Shown here: positions 1 through 10,080 of the stretch, one piece after another
How positions within the stretch are numbered: position 1 is the stretch's first letter
Layout: the number at the start of each line of letters is the position of its first letter
Origin: Conoideocrella luteorostrata
Lineage: Eukaryota > Ascomycota > Sordariomycetes > Hypocreales > Clavicipitaceae
Assembly (NCBI GenBank): GCA_032433595.1
Contig: JASWJB010000158.1
Coordinates: forward strand, 1-64,000
Direction: 5' to 3'
DNA: 64,000 bases
Notes under the pieces: generated by a model
The model's database searches: none
What the model was told of the DNA's origin: nothing
Seen by the model: the letters and a program-made list of their open reading frames with translations, nothing else
Program-made: the position numbers and the translations under genes

Positions 1-82
1 TAAGTATAAAGGATTATGCTTCGATTCGGTCTCTCGAGATGCTGAAATATACAGTTGCTTCGCTTACTATACACGCAACGCG

Positions 83-1741
83 CTATGCTTTGAAATATGA
101 CATGATTCCAAGTGAAGGAGGGGTCACGTCCTCGATCAATTCCCGCGTCCGTCTCATTCTTTCCTGGACAACAGCCTCTTCGGCTACCCACCGACCCTCT
201 ACATCTTGAGAACCACCCCAGAACGAAAACATGGCGGATTTAGAACCGATGCTCTTCTTTGTCTCCTCCGCCCTAGCCAGCCGCGACACCATAGTGGACC
301 AATTATCTAATCCAGTAGAGAGGCACTCTCGACATATCCTCTTTGTTTCCTTATCCGTAGTGGCTGTCCCGAGAGCACGGAGTTGCTGCTCTGCCAGATC
401 TACGCCATCTCGAGTCCATGCAAGGCCATCATCGCGAGATGCCGTTGCATATAGTATCTCGCCAATGTACAGACTGAGCGATGCTTCTTGACAACGCTCA
501 TACGGATTACGCCACGGGGCCTGGGTGCCGTCCGGGCCAGGTGGAGGATAGGCGGGGGGGCCAAAATATTTGACGAATTGCTCGTACAGGGATGGACGCT
601 GCGATTTTGATCGCGTCCTAGGAGGAGGGATATCGGATAGAGACCGCCGGGCCTTGAGCAGAGAGATGTAGATGGGTAGGGCGAATGAGATGTCGCCCCG
701 GCGGGCTTTGTGATTGGCAATCGCTGTTAGAGCATCGAGAACATTCATGGATGGTGCTGGTGCATTGGTCCTGACTACGAATGTCTTGGGGTCATATGGC
801 AGTTTTGACGGGTCCAGGCCTGTAGACGCTTCTGTGAGCGCGAGACTGTACAGCGCCTCAGCACCTTCTTGGCGGTTTTTGAATTCCATAAAAGTTGCAT
901 ATTCGAGAGCCGCCTCCATCTTGTCTCGGGAAGTCAGACCCGTTGTCGCCAAGATCTTCATGTACCAGTGATCTGCTGAGGGATACGCCACTTCGCAGTC
1001 CTCCTCGCGCGGCGCATGCGGTCGTCCCGGAGGTGTAGGTCTCGGCCGAGGGTTGGAAGGTCCAATCACAAATTCCGGAGCGCAGACAATGTTTCGATCT
1101 TTATCGCGTACCCAATTATCAACGTGTTCCGCCGCTTTGGCAGCCAGCATAATGGCCTCAAAGTAGCCTCTCCTCCACTCTTCTGACATGGCTGAAATGT
1201 CACAGTTGATAAACTCCCCGGGTACTTCGAGAGAAGGGTCCACCTTGTCACTCAGTTTGACGACCTTCCCACCCCCAAGTTTAGGGTCCTCCAACCGTAT
1301 GACGACTCCTCGAGCCAGCTCCAAGCACCGTGCCCAGTTGACTTCGCCATTCTTTGGATCCCTGAAGTCCTGTGCATCCCTCAAGAACTTCCTGGTCAAG
1401 TAGTGCCACTCGTGTGGCGTGGGATATTCCCGCTCGGTCGTCTCCTCATTGACGGCAAAGAAGATCAAGAGCACACAGGCGGCGAGACCCCACAATGTCA
1501 CGGTATATCTCGCCACGAGTTTCGCTTCATGCTTGAGCCAACGCTTGCGCTCTGAGGTGAAGGATCGGATGATTGCTGCGCTGGATTTGGGGACGAGGAG
1601 AAAGGGAAGGCTAGGCCGGGATTTCGTTGATGTGAGATTCGTCTGGTTGGCGAACGAACGGATGCAGATCATCCGAGGGCTCATGGTCATCGAGGTGCGA
1701 ATGGCGGACTGTTGCCGCGAGACCACGAGCTTGGCCCGCAT
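83..1741 (-). CDS. Probable mitochondrial membrane protein with TPR-like region
   Basis: A single open frame of 552 residues starts at ATG 1741 and ends with TAG at 83-85. The N-terminal 70 residues are rich in Arg, Ser and Thr and almost free of acidic residues, as in a mitochondrial presequence. One hydrophobic segment follows at about residues 79-97 (TLWGLAACVLLIFFAV), so a single-pass inner-membrane protein is likely. The rest is soluble and helical, with alanine-rich stretches near residues 280-300 and 330-370 that look like degenerate TPR helices. Related fungal proteins are sometimes labelled MFS maltose permease; with only one membrane segment that label cannot be right. The molecular function is unknown to me. 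It is divergent from the tRNA dehydratase gene, with 389 bases between the start codons. Coding status is fairly sure; localisation is inferred. Confidence 0.8.
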   Translation of the reverse strand: MRAKLVVSRQQSAIRTSMTMSPRMICIRSFANQTNLTSTKSRPSLPFLLVPKSSAAIIRSFTSERKRWLKHEAKLVARYTVTLWGLAACVLLIFFAVNEETTEREYPTPHEWHYLTRKFLRDAQDFRDPKNGEVNWARCLELARGVVIRLEDPKLGGGKVVKLSDKVDPSLEVPGEFINCDISAMSEEWRRGYFEAIMLAAKAAEHVDNWVRDKDRNIVCAPEFVIGPSNPRPRPTPPGRPHAPREEDCEVAYPSADHWYMKILATTGLTSRDKMEAALEYATFMEFKNRQEGAEALYSLALTEASTGLDPSKLPYDPKTFVVRTNAPAPSMNVLDALTAIANHKARRGDISFALPIYISLLKARRSLSDIPPPRTRSKSQRPSLYEQFVKYFGPPAYPPPGPDGTQAPWRNPYERCQEASLSLYIGEILYATASRDDGLAWTRDGVDLAEQQLRALGTATTDKETKRICRECLSTGLDNWSTMVSRLARAEETKKSIGSKSAMFSFWGGSQDVEGRWVAEEAVVQERMRRTRELIEDVTPPSLGIMSYFKA

Positions 1742-2130
1742 GATTGGTGTTATGGTCCAGAAGGACCAATTATCTCTGCGGTTTTTTCCCCCTCTAGTTG
1801 TGATGATTCGACGGAAGAAGCTGTGCGTGTCAATGCCGCGCTCTACCCTGTCTCCGTGATGCGCCGATAAAGTGTGTCGATTCGAGGTTGAAGCTTGATC
1901 AATTAAGGTGGGTCGCCAATCACCACCACTGCAGGAGTCGCCAGGGGAAAAGAAAAGTTAGAGAAATGACTAAGCGCAATTTATGCCAAGACATTGAATT
2001 TCTGTGGAACCTTTGATCACTCTGCGAAGTAAATTCTACAGAGTAACTACGGAGTAGATTGCAGTAAAAACCGGTCAATCGGCAAATTTTCGGCGGTCAG
2101 GGGTTGGTGATTCTTGTCATGCCATAAAAT

Positions 2131-3705
2131 ATGGCTTCTTTTCTTTCTGACACCTTCGCAAACCCTCGGTTTCAGTTGTTTGCGACAGCTGCACTGTCCG
2201 GCGCAACTGTCGCATCTCTCATTCTGGGCTATCAAGCTCTGGAGAGGGAGGAGAGACTTGTCGAGCTGAAAGGTTCCATTCCTTCATTGGTAGACGGCAG
2301 TCACCATACTAATAATGTTCGAACGCTTTCCTTTGGCATCTTTCGAAATTTCGCTAACGGCGTTGCGCAGCTAAACAACTATGGTGCTTCTTCAGAGTCT
2401 GCAGCCGATAAGGAGGATGCAAGAAACCAAGCACTGGCAAGGCGGGCACAGGCTGGGGACTTTGATGAGGAACTTATTCTGGAACAACTAGCACGAAATA
2501 GAGTCTTTCTCACGCCCGAGGGTCTCGCCAAATTACGGGACTCGTTTGTCATTGTGGTTGGATGTGGCGGCGTAGGTTCACATTGCGTTGCCTCGCTGGT
2601 ACGATCTGGGGTCTCGAAGATTCGGCTTGTTGATTTTGACCAGGTCACGCTTAGTTCATTAAACAGACACGCTGTGGCGACGCTTGCGGATGTCGGCACT
2701 TCTAAAGTTCACTGTCTGCAGAGGAGATTGGTAGCCATTGCGCCGTGGGTTCAGTTCGACTTGCAGCAGGAAAAATTCGATGAGACGGTGGCAGGGCGAA
2801 TTCTAGGGTCGTGGCAAGACGGTCGGAAACCTGACTTTATTGTGGACGCAATCGATAATATTGAAACCAAAGTGGAATTACTGAAATACTGCTACGATGA
2901 GAAGCTACAAGTCATTAGTGCTATGGGCGCAGGGTGCAAGAGCGATCCTACTAGAATTGTTGTCGGGGACATCGGTGCAAGCAAAGATGATGGCTTGTCG
3001 CGTGCAACAAGGCGTCGTCTGAAGTTGCTTGGTATCACGAGTGGCATTCCGGTGGTGTATTCTACAGAGCAGTCAGGGGAAGGCAAGGCCGAGTTACTCC
3101 CACTTCCTGAGGAGGAGTTTCAGAAAGGCTCAGTTGGAGATCTTGGCGTGATGCCACATTTCAGAGTCAGGATATTACCGGTGTTGGGCACCATGCCGGC
3201 CGTGTTTGGGCTAACGGCCGCCAACCACGTTATCCTCAGTATCACTGGCTATCCGCTAGACTACGTTCCTGCAAAGGGAAGGGAGAAAATGTATGAGGGC
3301 ATCATGACTTATGTGCAAGGCTCCGAAGACCGACTGGCCCGGATTTTGGGCTTGGACACGGTTGGGCTCAAAACACCGCTGACTACAGGTGACGTGGCTT
3401 TCCTGTGTGAGGAGCTTTATCATGGACGAAGCGTCATTAGCGGCATATCCACGAAACTTGTTCTGATTCGATGGCGCAAACCAGAGGGGTCTAGTATGAG
3501 CGTCATAGGTGAGGGCAAACATGTCCAAAAGTGCTCTACGGTTAGGCTGCGCGATCTTGTATGTATGACTAAGGAGGAAGCAACCAGGCACGAAAAGGAA
3601 ATCTTCAAGGCTGCTAAAATGATTGAGGAATTATATGACGTGGAGACGGTTAAACGAGTGGAGGCTAAGCTAGAGTCAGCTGCCAGGCACGAACAATATA
3701 GATAG
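2131..3705 (+). CDS. TCD1: tRNA threonylcarbamoyladenosine dehydratase (Tcd1/Tcd2, ThiF/E1 family)
   Basis: The protein has 524 residues and no intron. A hydrophobic N-terminal segment at residues 13-34 fits the outer mitochondrial membrane anchoring known for yeast Tcd1 and Tcd2. The ThiF/E1-like nucleotide-binding motif GCGGVGS lies at residues 144-150, followed by the acidic strand LVDFD and an SLNRH motif, the usual E1 signature. The family adenylates t6A37 of ANN-decoding tRNAs and cyclises it to ct6A. The fold continues through a VDAIDNI motif and an SAMGAGCKSDPTRI stretch, both typical of TcdA-like enzymes. The C-terminal 120 residues carry the fungal tail seen in the yeast proteins. 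The length is close to yeast (about 430-450) plus a longer tail. TCD1 versus TCD2 cannot be decided from sequence alone. Confidence 0.9.
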   Translation: MASFLSDTFANPRFQLFATAALSGATVASLILGYQALEREERLVELKGSIPSLVDGSHHTNNVRTLSFGIFRNFANGVAQLNNYGASSESAADKEDARNQALARRAQAGDFDEELILEQLARNRVFLTPEGLAKLRDSFVIVVGCGGVGSHCVASLVRSGVSKIRLVDFDQVTLSSLNRHAVATLADVGTSKVHCLQRRLVAIAPWVQFDLQQEKFDETVAGRILGSWQDGRKPDFIVDAIDNIETKVELLKYCYDEKLQVISAMGAGCKSDPTRIVVGDIGASKDDGLSRATRRRLKLLGITSGIPVVYSTEQSGEGKAELLPLPEEEFQKGSVGDLGVMPHFRVRILPVLGTMPAVFGLTAANHVILSITGYPLDYVPAKGREKMYEGIMTYVQGSEDRLARILGLDTVGLKTPLTTGDVAFLCEELYHGRSVISGISTKLVLIRWRKPEGSSMSVIGEGKHVQKCSTVRLRDLVCMTKEEATRHEKEIFKAAKMIEELYDVETVKRVEAKLESAARHEQYR

Positions 3706-6700
3706 GGCATTTTTGAATATACAATGCGGCTCAAGTTCTCGTATGCGCCGATACTCCTAGCTCGAGGAGCCGCTGCAACGAAAATTCCGATATTAATTGA
3801 GGCTCTTAATTTCTAATCACTTGGTTCGCCATAAGGCGAACCATGGACCCCAATGTCGTATTCCGGCATGTTGAAATGAGGCGGTTTGCCATTGGGACAC
3901 AAGCATGTGTTTCTGAGCTGATTTGCTCGTACTGTCGGGCTGCTTCTGACCCAATTGGGAATCTGCCTGCTTTTGCGGTATGCCAAGAATATGCCACGAA
4001 CATATTATTTGATCCTGGTGGGTTACACTTATCACATTTTGTGCTCTGGTCATGAGTGGCTGCACTCTCAGGTAGCCGGTTGGCACGAGCCACTTCAATT
4101 TCATAATAAGGAATTAGGGTACTAGAATACCGTACGTGCGATACCCTTTTTTATTATATATATTTTTTCTGGGCCCAAATCATCATTAGCAAGCAAGCGC
4201 TTTTGATAGAGAAGATGCTTTAAGGCCGTGAATGTGATGAGACAACTTATGGTGCACACGGAGACGAACGAAAATGGCCAGCCAATAAGGTTGCCTCCTA
4301 GCCCTGTATTATCGAATTCCATTGGTATTCGTACATACACGTCAGCTGTGCCCTGCAGATCCTAACCCTAGTTACTGCAGGTCGCAGGGCTTTAGGCAGC
4401 AATCAACTACTAGTGATACACAATGTGGCAGCAATTCACTAAGCTAATGAGTTACTGATAATAAACAACGGAGATACCCAACCGGGCGGATGCGATCCGG
4501 TACGCGGTGCAAGCTGCATACTCTTCGACACTCTTTGACACCAAGTGTCGCCGAAGATCAACCTGCACCTTTCTCGCAAAGTCTATTACGCAGGCTGGAG
4601 TAAAATTGGAGCAACTACACCGTCACGGATTTCTCAATGGCGATTGCTATTTTAGCATATCTAGTGGCGAACAGTACATAATCTCGGCACCTTTGTCACA
4701 CGGGACGATGGATCTTCGTGTCTTTACAGTAACTTGACGTTGATTTGATGAGCGGTTTCGGATAGCTACTGCCTGCCTCACACACACATTGCGAGCCACG
4801 CAGAGTACGAAAGGGCGTAAGGGCGAACCATTTGAGGCTGGCGTAATACCTGCTGGAGAAACAAAGCATTGACGAGAAAATTTTTTTTTTTCCGAGTCAC
4901 GGTAAAGCATATCATCTCATCTGATGCCTCAGCTGAGGTGCTGGTTCGACAGCAATGGCCACGAGAACAACCCGAGTGGCCAGCCGCATTATGTCTGACC
5001 ACAACTCAGCCCGGTGTGTATGTAAGTAAATGAATGGGTACTATGTGATATTGTAGGGCGGAAGCTCTGAACCCCTAGTTCTTGGAGATCGGGGAAGGGG
5101 GAGGCGGCCGGTTATCGTCAAGCAATGAGGCTGCCCTGCCTTCACGAATAATGCATCGTGTTAGCCGGGCGGCAACTCCTTCGGCGAACCTGGTCAATCA
5201 ATTGCCTGATTCGTACGGAGTATTCGCCCTTACTCCGTACAGTAATGCAATATTACTGACATTGTGAGTGCTGTGTACATGTGGCTTGTTGTCTCATTCT
5301 CTCGGCGTGGGTATTGTGGACGGAGTACAGTGTACTCCGTACTTTCGTCTACAAAACAACAGTGATTAAACCCAGCTCAGATCACGCTGTCAGAGAGCTT
5401 AGTAGTTGGTTAGTTAGTGAATTGCTGTTGAGTCACGGTTTACAGCACCGAGGAGCGGTGAACCAATCCCCGACCTTGCACCGCGGATCCACTTCGCGAC
5501 CCCGAATGCCTTCGGCCATGTTGACGCAAATTCAGTGTTTGCTTTCAAAAACTAGAAATCGCTTCTGTCCACCTGCAGGTCATTCCCTCGTAAGATAAAA
5601 AAGCCACCACTGCAGCAGCATCGACGCCTCAGCGGTGGGCGTTACACGACGTTATCTGTCTTCCATTTTGTCGCCTCTTTGTGTACCGTGGTCAAAATGA
5701 TGATGATGATGGTAGGTCACGCCAATATGAGGGTGACCAACATCGGCTCTGCTACGGCGAGGCTGTTGAATGTTGGACACCAATACCACTGTTCACTCGC
5801 TGCCTTACCGTATGTTGTGTGATGGATGGAGAGGGTCTACAAGAGTGATTGTGTTGAGGATGGATTCCCTTATATATATACATCTTGATTCCATGTTCGT
5901 AGGCGACAATTCCTCACTATTCATCATCTCTACCACCACCTCCTCTTCTTACCTTATTGTGGTCGAGCGAGAGTCTCTTCAGCCAAATATCGGCCTCCTT
6001 CACCTTTCTTTCGAAATCGGCAGCATATTGCGATCCCTCATTTCGTTTGGTCGAGTGGTAAGTCATGGCAGCCTGCTCCGTACCGGGTTGACGTGTCGTG
6101 TATCGCGAGGTTGTGCCGGGCAGCCAACCCGTCGTTACAAACAGCTTGCTTCTGATATCACCTGCAAGTCGGCGCTCGTAGAATACGCTGTTTCGGTGTC
6201 GTATCGATGCGTTGAGGTTTTGCGCCCAAGCAAGACGATCCGATGTTTCTGCGGTTGAACTTGGTAGCTAACACCGACCTGTCGGCAGATTTGGTTTGTC
6301 CGTACCAGTCGCGGTCCACGCTCTCCTCCGCATTCCTTGAGTCGATCGATATTTTGCGTCACAACAAGACGGTCGATTGAATATTCAACGTTTGTAGCAA
6401 AAACAAACTCAATCGTCGTAGTAGACTGGCACGCAATTGTCGATCTGCCTGTTGAGGACGACGGTGTTGTACCAGTAGCCCGCAGAGCCTCAACTAGGCA
6501 ACGGGCGAACCACAATATCCACACGGGGGTGTGGCTGGAAGCAGTAGCCTTCCTTCCTACGGTCTCTAGCCTTCTTACCAAGCCAGCCTCACTTTGCGAA
6601 CAGTATTTCTCTGCGATACCTCCAGACTCTCGACACTGAGCAGGTCAAGAGCCGTCCCAAGGAACTCATCCTACCAGGTGTACTGTAGAGGCAATAGCAG

Positions 6701-6966
6701 GTAAGGGTCATACTTCTTTCCAATTCTACCTTTGTTTTTTCCCCTCTGCTCTGCGTGGGAAGGGTGGCGGGCCGTCACCGCCCGGGTACTTCTCTCTTGT
6801 TCCCTCTGCCATGATGAAAATATGATCAGCCGGGTGCATTGACACGCTCATTGACCCCTGTGCCGGCTCACGCGTTTTGGGAGCCCGTTTCCTTTTCATT
6901 CTCTTCAATCCTAGAAGCATTAATAGATGTCCTTTGCGCTCGCTCGTTTCCACCGCTAATTGCACA
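3706..6966. other. Intergenic stretch, no gene supported
   Basis: About 3.3 kb without a frame that shows domain content or plausible splicing. It contains TACGGAGTA-type repeats at 5214, 5231 and 5333, the last forming a 19-base inverted repeat at 5321-5339. Short microsatellite-like pieces (GAT near 5697, TA near 5873) also occur. The last kilobase is presumably promoter and 5' untranslated region of the EST1-like gene. A 148-codon minus-strand frame at 6135-6581 has no recognisable composition. Confidence 0.6.
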
Positions 6967-9727
6967 ATGGCTGCCACCAGGTCGACCATACAATCAAACA
7001 AGGCTCATATCTGGCGTGAGGGTCAGTTTGCGTGGTCGCACAATTGAGGCAAACCCAACTGACGAGAATAGGGACGTGACCACTACTTCCCTTGCACCCA
7101 TATATAGCCCTACACCGCCGAACAACCCATTGATTGGTTGCAGTCCCGAACGGTGCCGTTGACGGCCGACGCAATCTCGTTCGTCCACATGCGAAGGCTA
7201 TTGCAAACTTGGACCCTTTGGAGATGGAGAAACTCACTAAAGGATGGGTCCAACACCTCAGAAACACTGCATATGCTGCCCGTCAAGGAGCCCCTTCTCG
7301 CGTCTATCAATGCCCGATATGCGAGGCTGAAGTTCAACCGGACATTGGTGCGTTCAAAGCACACGTTCGCGCTGATACGTTGAGGCACGCCAGTCTAGTG
7401 GAGGATTCTGATATCGAAAAAGCCTTCAAGGATAATGTGATACATGGCACTGGCTCTGTCAAATCCCAGTAAGCAACCGGCGCTCTTCCTCCAGGCATCA
7501 GTTCAAGAACTCTTCATTGACATGGTTGTTTTAATCGCGCAGAAGCCCAGCTGCAAAGAGTCCCACCGGAAATAATTACAGCGGCGTAAGTGGGAAGAAG
7601 CGACCTGTGTCTGGAAATCTCGATGTAGCTGAGAGTGCTGGAGATGACCTTGACCGGCTCAATCTAGCTAGCGACGAGACAGGGAGCAGTCAAAGGGGTA
7701 GCAAAAAGGTTTGCTCGCCGCCCGCATCCATCACCAAACAGCGCGGCTCATCCCCCCCATCAAGTCCTAGCCGCAGTCGTGCTAGACCAAGTGAAAGCGC
7801 AAACGACTTTGACCGAGGTCTAAACCAAAGGAATACAACGCGTCAACTTTGGACGCCGGATGAAGGCCGCAGAACAAATGCCCTGCAAAATTCCAAGACA
7901 CCTCAAGCCAGACATGGCCAAAAAAACTCGTCTTCCAGTAGTCGTCGGTCACCTCAACAAAACGTAAATCGACGAGCCCAAAATCATGCCAAGAATCAGT
8001 CGTTCTCGGCTGATGCACCCCAAGAAGAACTTGTTCGTCAGCTTGATGTGCGAACAATTACCTCGGATCAGCTTGTCGCAGAAGTCAAGGGCATCTATGC
8101 TGGCCTGATCTTGCTGGAAAGCAAATGCATAGAGTATGATGGCTCTCAGCATGATGCTGAACTAAGTGAGGAACAATATCATGCTCTTGTCTCGCTTCAT
8201 CGGTCACTGCTGAACGAGCATCATGACTTCTTTTTAGCAAGTCAACATCCGTCAGCATGTGATGCACTACATCGTCTTGCCTCGAAATATGCTATGCCGG
8301 CACGCCTTTGGCGACACGGAATACACTCGTTTCTGGAACTATTGCGGTACAAACTACCTGGATCAATGGAGCATATGCTCACTTTCATATATATCGCGTA
8401 TGCAATGATGGCATTGCTTTACGAGACAGTGCCTGCATTTGAGGACACGTGGGTTGAGTGTTTGGGTGATTTAGGTCGATATCGTATGGCAATCGAGGAT
8501 GATGATATCAGAGACAGAGAAATCTGGACTGGTGTCTCTCGACATTGGTATACTAAAGCCTCCGACAAAGCGCCTACAACCGGTCGATTATATCACCATC
8601 TGGCTATCTTAGCACGACCGAATGCTCTGCAGCAGCTGTACTTCTACGCCAAATCACTCTGTGTGCCAATTCCTTTCAAAAGTGCTAAAGACAGCGTGAA
8701 AACTTTGTTTGACCCACTACTGAACCCAAAGTCTGCTTCTAGCCAACGATTAGAGCCGGTAGATGCCGCGTTCGTCCGGGCTAATGGGATTTTTTTCTCA
8801 GGTAAGGATGTCAATCAATTGGAGCCATCGATGAAGCAATTTCTGCATCTACTTGATAGCCGCATTGGGCGGGAACATGGCAACTGGTTGGAATCAGGGT
8901 AAGTCAATTTGCAATAAAACCATCTTGCGTTGGGCTAAAACTGCATCAGATATCAAGTGGCCATCTCGTTGAGCTGCTTGCTCATGGGGTTTGGGAACAA
9001 GTCAAACTTGCTAATGCAGGCTCTTCCTGGGCAGAAGGAAGACCTTGATGCGCCAATTACCGACAATACGGAGGCGACAGAAGGTTCGAATTCTGAGGAG
9101 ATGCCCGATTCGAAATCTACGCCGGCAGTAGATCCGAACTCACTTTTTGAAACCGCAATTTCCTTTTCCGCGCAGACGTACAAGATAATCATCAAGCGTT
9201 GGGGTGACAAGAACACTTTGCCATGCCTTCATAGCATGTTGGTGTTCTATCTGTTTTTGGCAGAACATCCAGAAGCAATGAAGTATCTAGAGGATAGCTT
9301 CCCCTGGAAGCTAACATCGGTGCTTCTGAACTATCTTTTACGAACTTGCGACTCTGCCCTGCGCATCGATACAACCGAGTTTCCAGGTCCAGAGAAGAAA
9401 GAACCCCCATACCCACTGCCCGAAGATTACGCCATGAGAGGCCTTGTCTACGCAGAGGACTATTTCCCTCGGGACTGGTTCGACAACGATAAAATTGATG
9501 AGGATGAGAAGTATTTCGAGCCCGCGTCGACAGTGGGTAGGCGCTGTGAAAGAATTCTATGGATTGGACGCATGATTTCTCGACATAGAAAGTGGCTTCT
9601 CTGGGATGGCGAAACGAGACAATTCCAGGTTACTTCTCGATACGACATTGAACTTGAGGAACTACCAGATGCGCCGCAGCCGCCATCGCATTCCAGTACC
9701 GCTTCAAGCGAAACAGAAGTTGTGTGA
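6967..9727 (+). CDS. EST1/SMG7-like DNA/RNA-binding protein with N-terminal zinc-finger-like motif
   Basis: Four exons were assembled: 6967-7015, 7144-7468, 7543-8898 and 8950-9727, giving 835 residues. Introns start GTGAGG, GTAAGC and GTAAGT and end in GCAG, GCAG and TCAG; all phases agree. The central part (exon 3, about 8040-8760) has the EST1 DNA/RNA-binding layout: helical repeats, then YHHLAILARPNALQQLYFYAKSL, here quoted in pieces as YHHLAILARPNALQQ and LYFYAKSL, the SMG5/6/7 and Est1 signature. Such proteins act in telomerase regulation or nonsense-mediated decay. Before it comes a long Ser/Arg/Gln-rich low-complexity linker. The N-terminus carries CPIC at residues 73-76 with His at 90 and 98, which looks like a C2H2-type finger. 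No PIN nuclease domain is seen, so it is more SMG7/Est1-like than SMG6-like. The first exon (49 bases) is the least certain part. Confidence 0.8.
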
Positions 9728-9987
9728 GAGACGAGACATCAAGATACGTTGCTTATTGATGCAACTCTAGAACCATGCCATCACGTTTAAGCGTAATAGC
9801 GTTTTTCTATTTAAAATAACGATGCAGACTTGTTAAGTATCCGAAAGTCTGCTCCAACGGTTCTGGGGTCGGTGTTCACGTTAGGTAGTGATAGTAGGGA
9901 GTAGGTCAGCATTTCTCAGGGGTTTGGTTTTTGAGCTTCGTAACCGGCCACAGACCTTACGTGCGAACTGAGATCATGAGGATAAAA

Positions 9988-10080
9988 AGCATGAAACCAA
10001 AAAACCCAAAAAAAACCACGAAAAAAATCAAGAAGAAAATCAAGAAAACCAAGAAAACCAAGAAAAGAAGGGGGGGAAAA
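9988..10080 (+). repeat. A-rich imperfect AAGAAAACC-type low-complexity tract
   Basis: The plus strand is almost all A with interspersed C and G, built from repeated units such as AAGAAAACC and AAAATC, ending in a run of G. It gives a lysine-rich open frame, which I take as a by-product of composition. It lies about 260 bases after the stop of the EST1-like gene. Confidence 0.7.

Noticed and set aside
6135..6581. 148-codon minus-strand frame upstream of the EST1-like gene
   Set aside because: Random-looking composition, no domain, and it overlaps an equally poor plus-strand frame.
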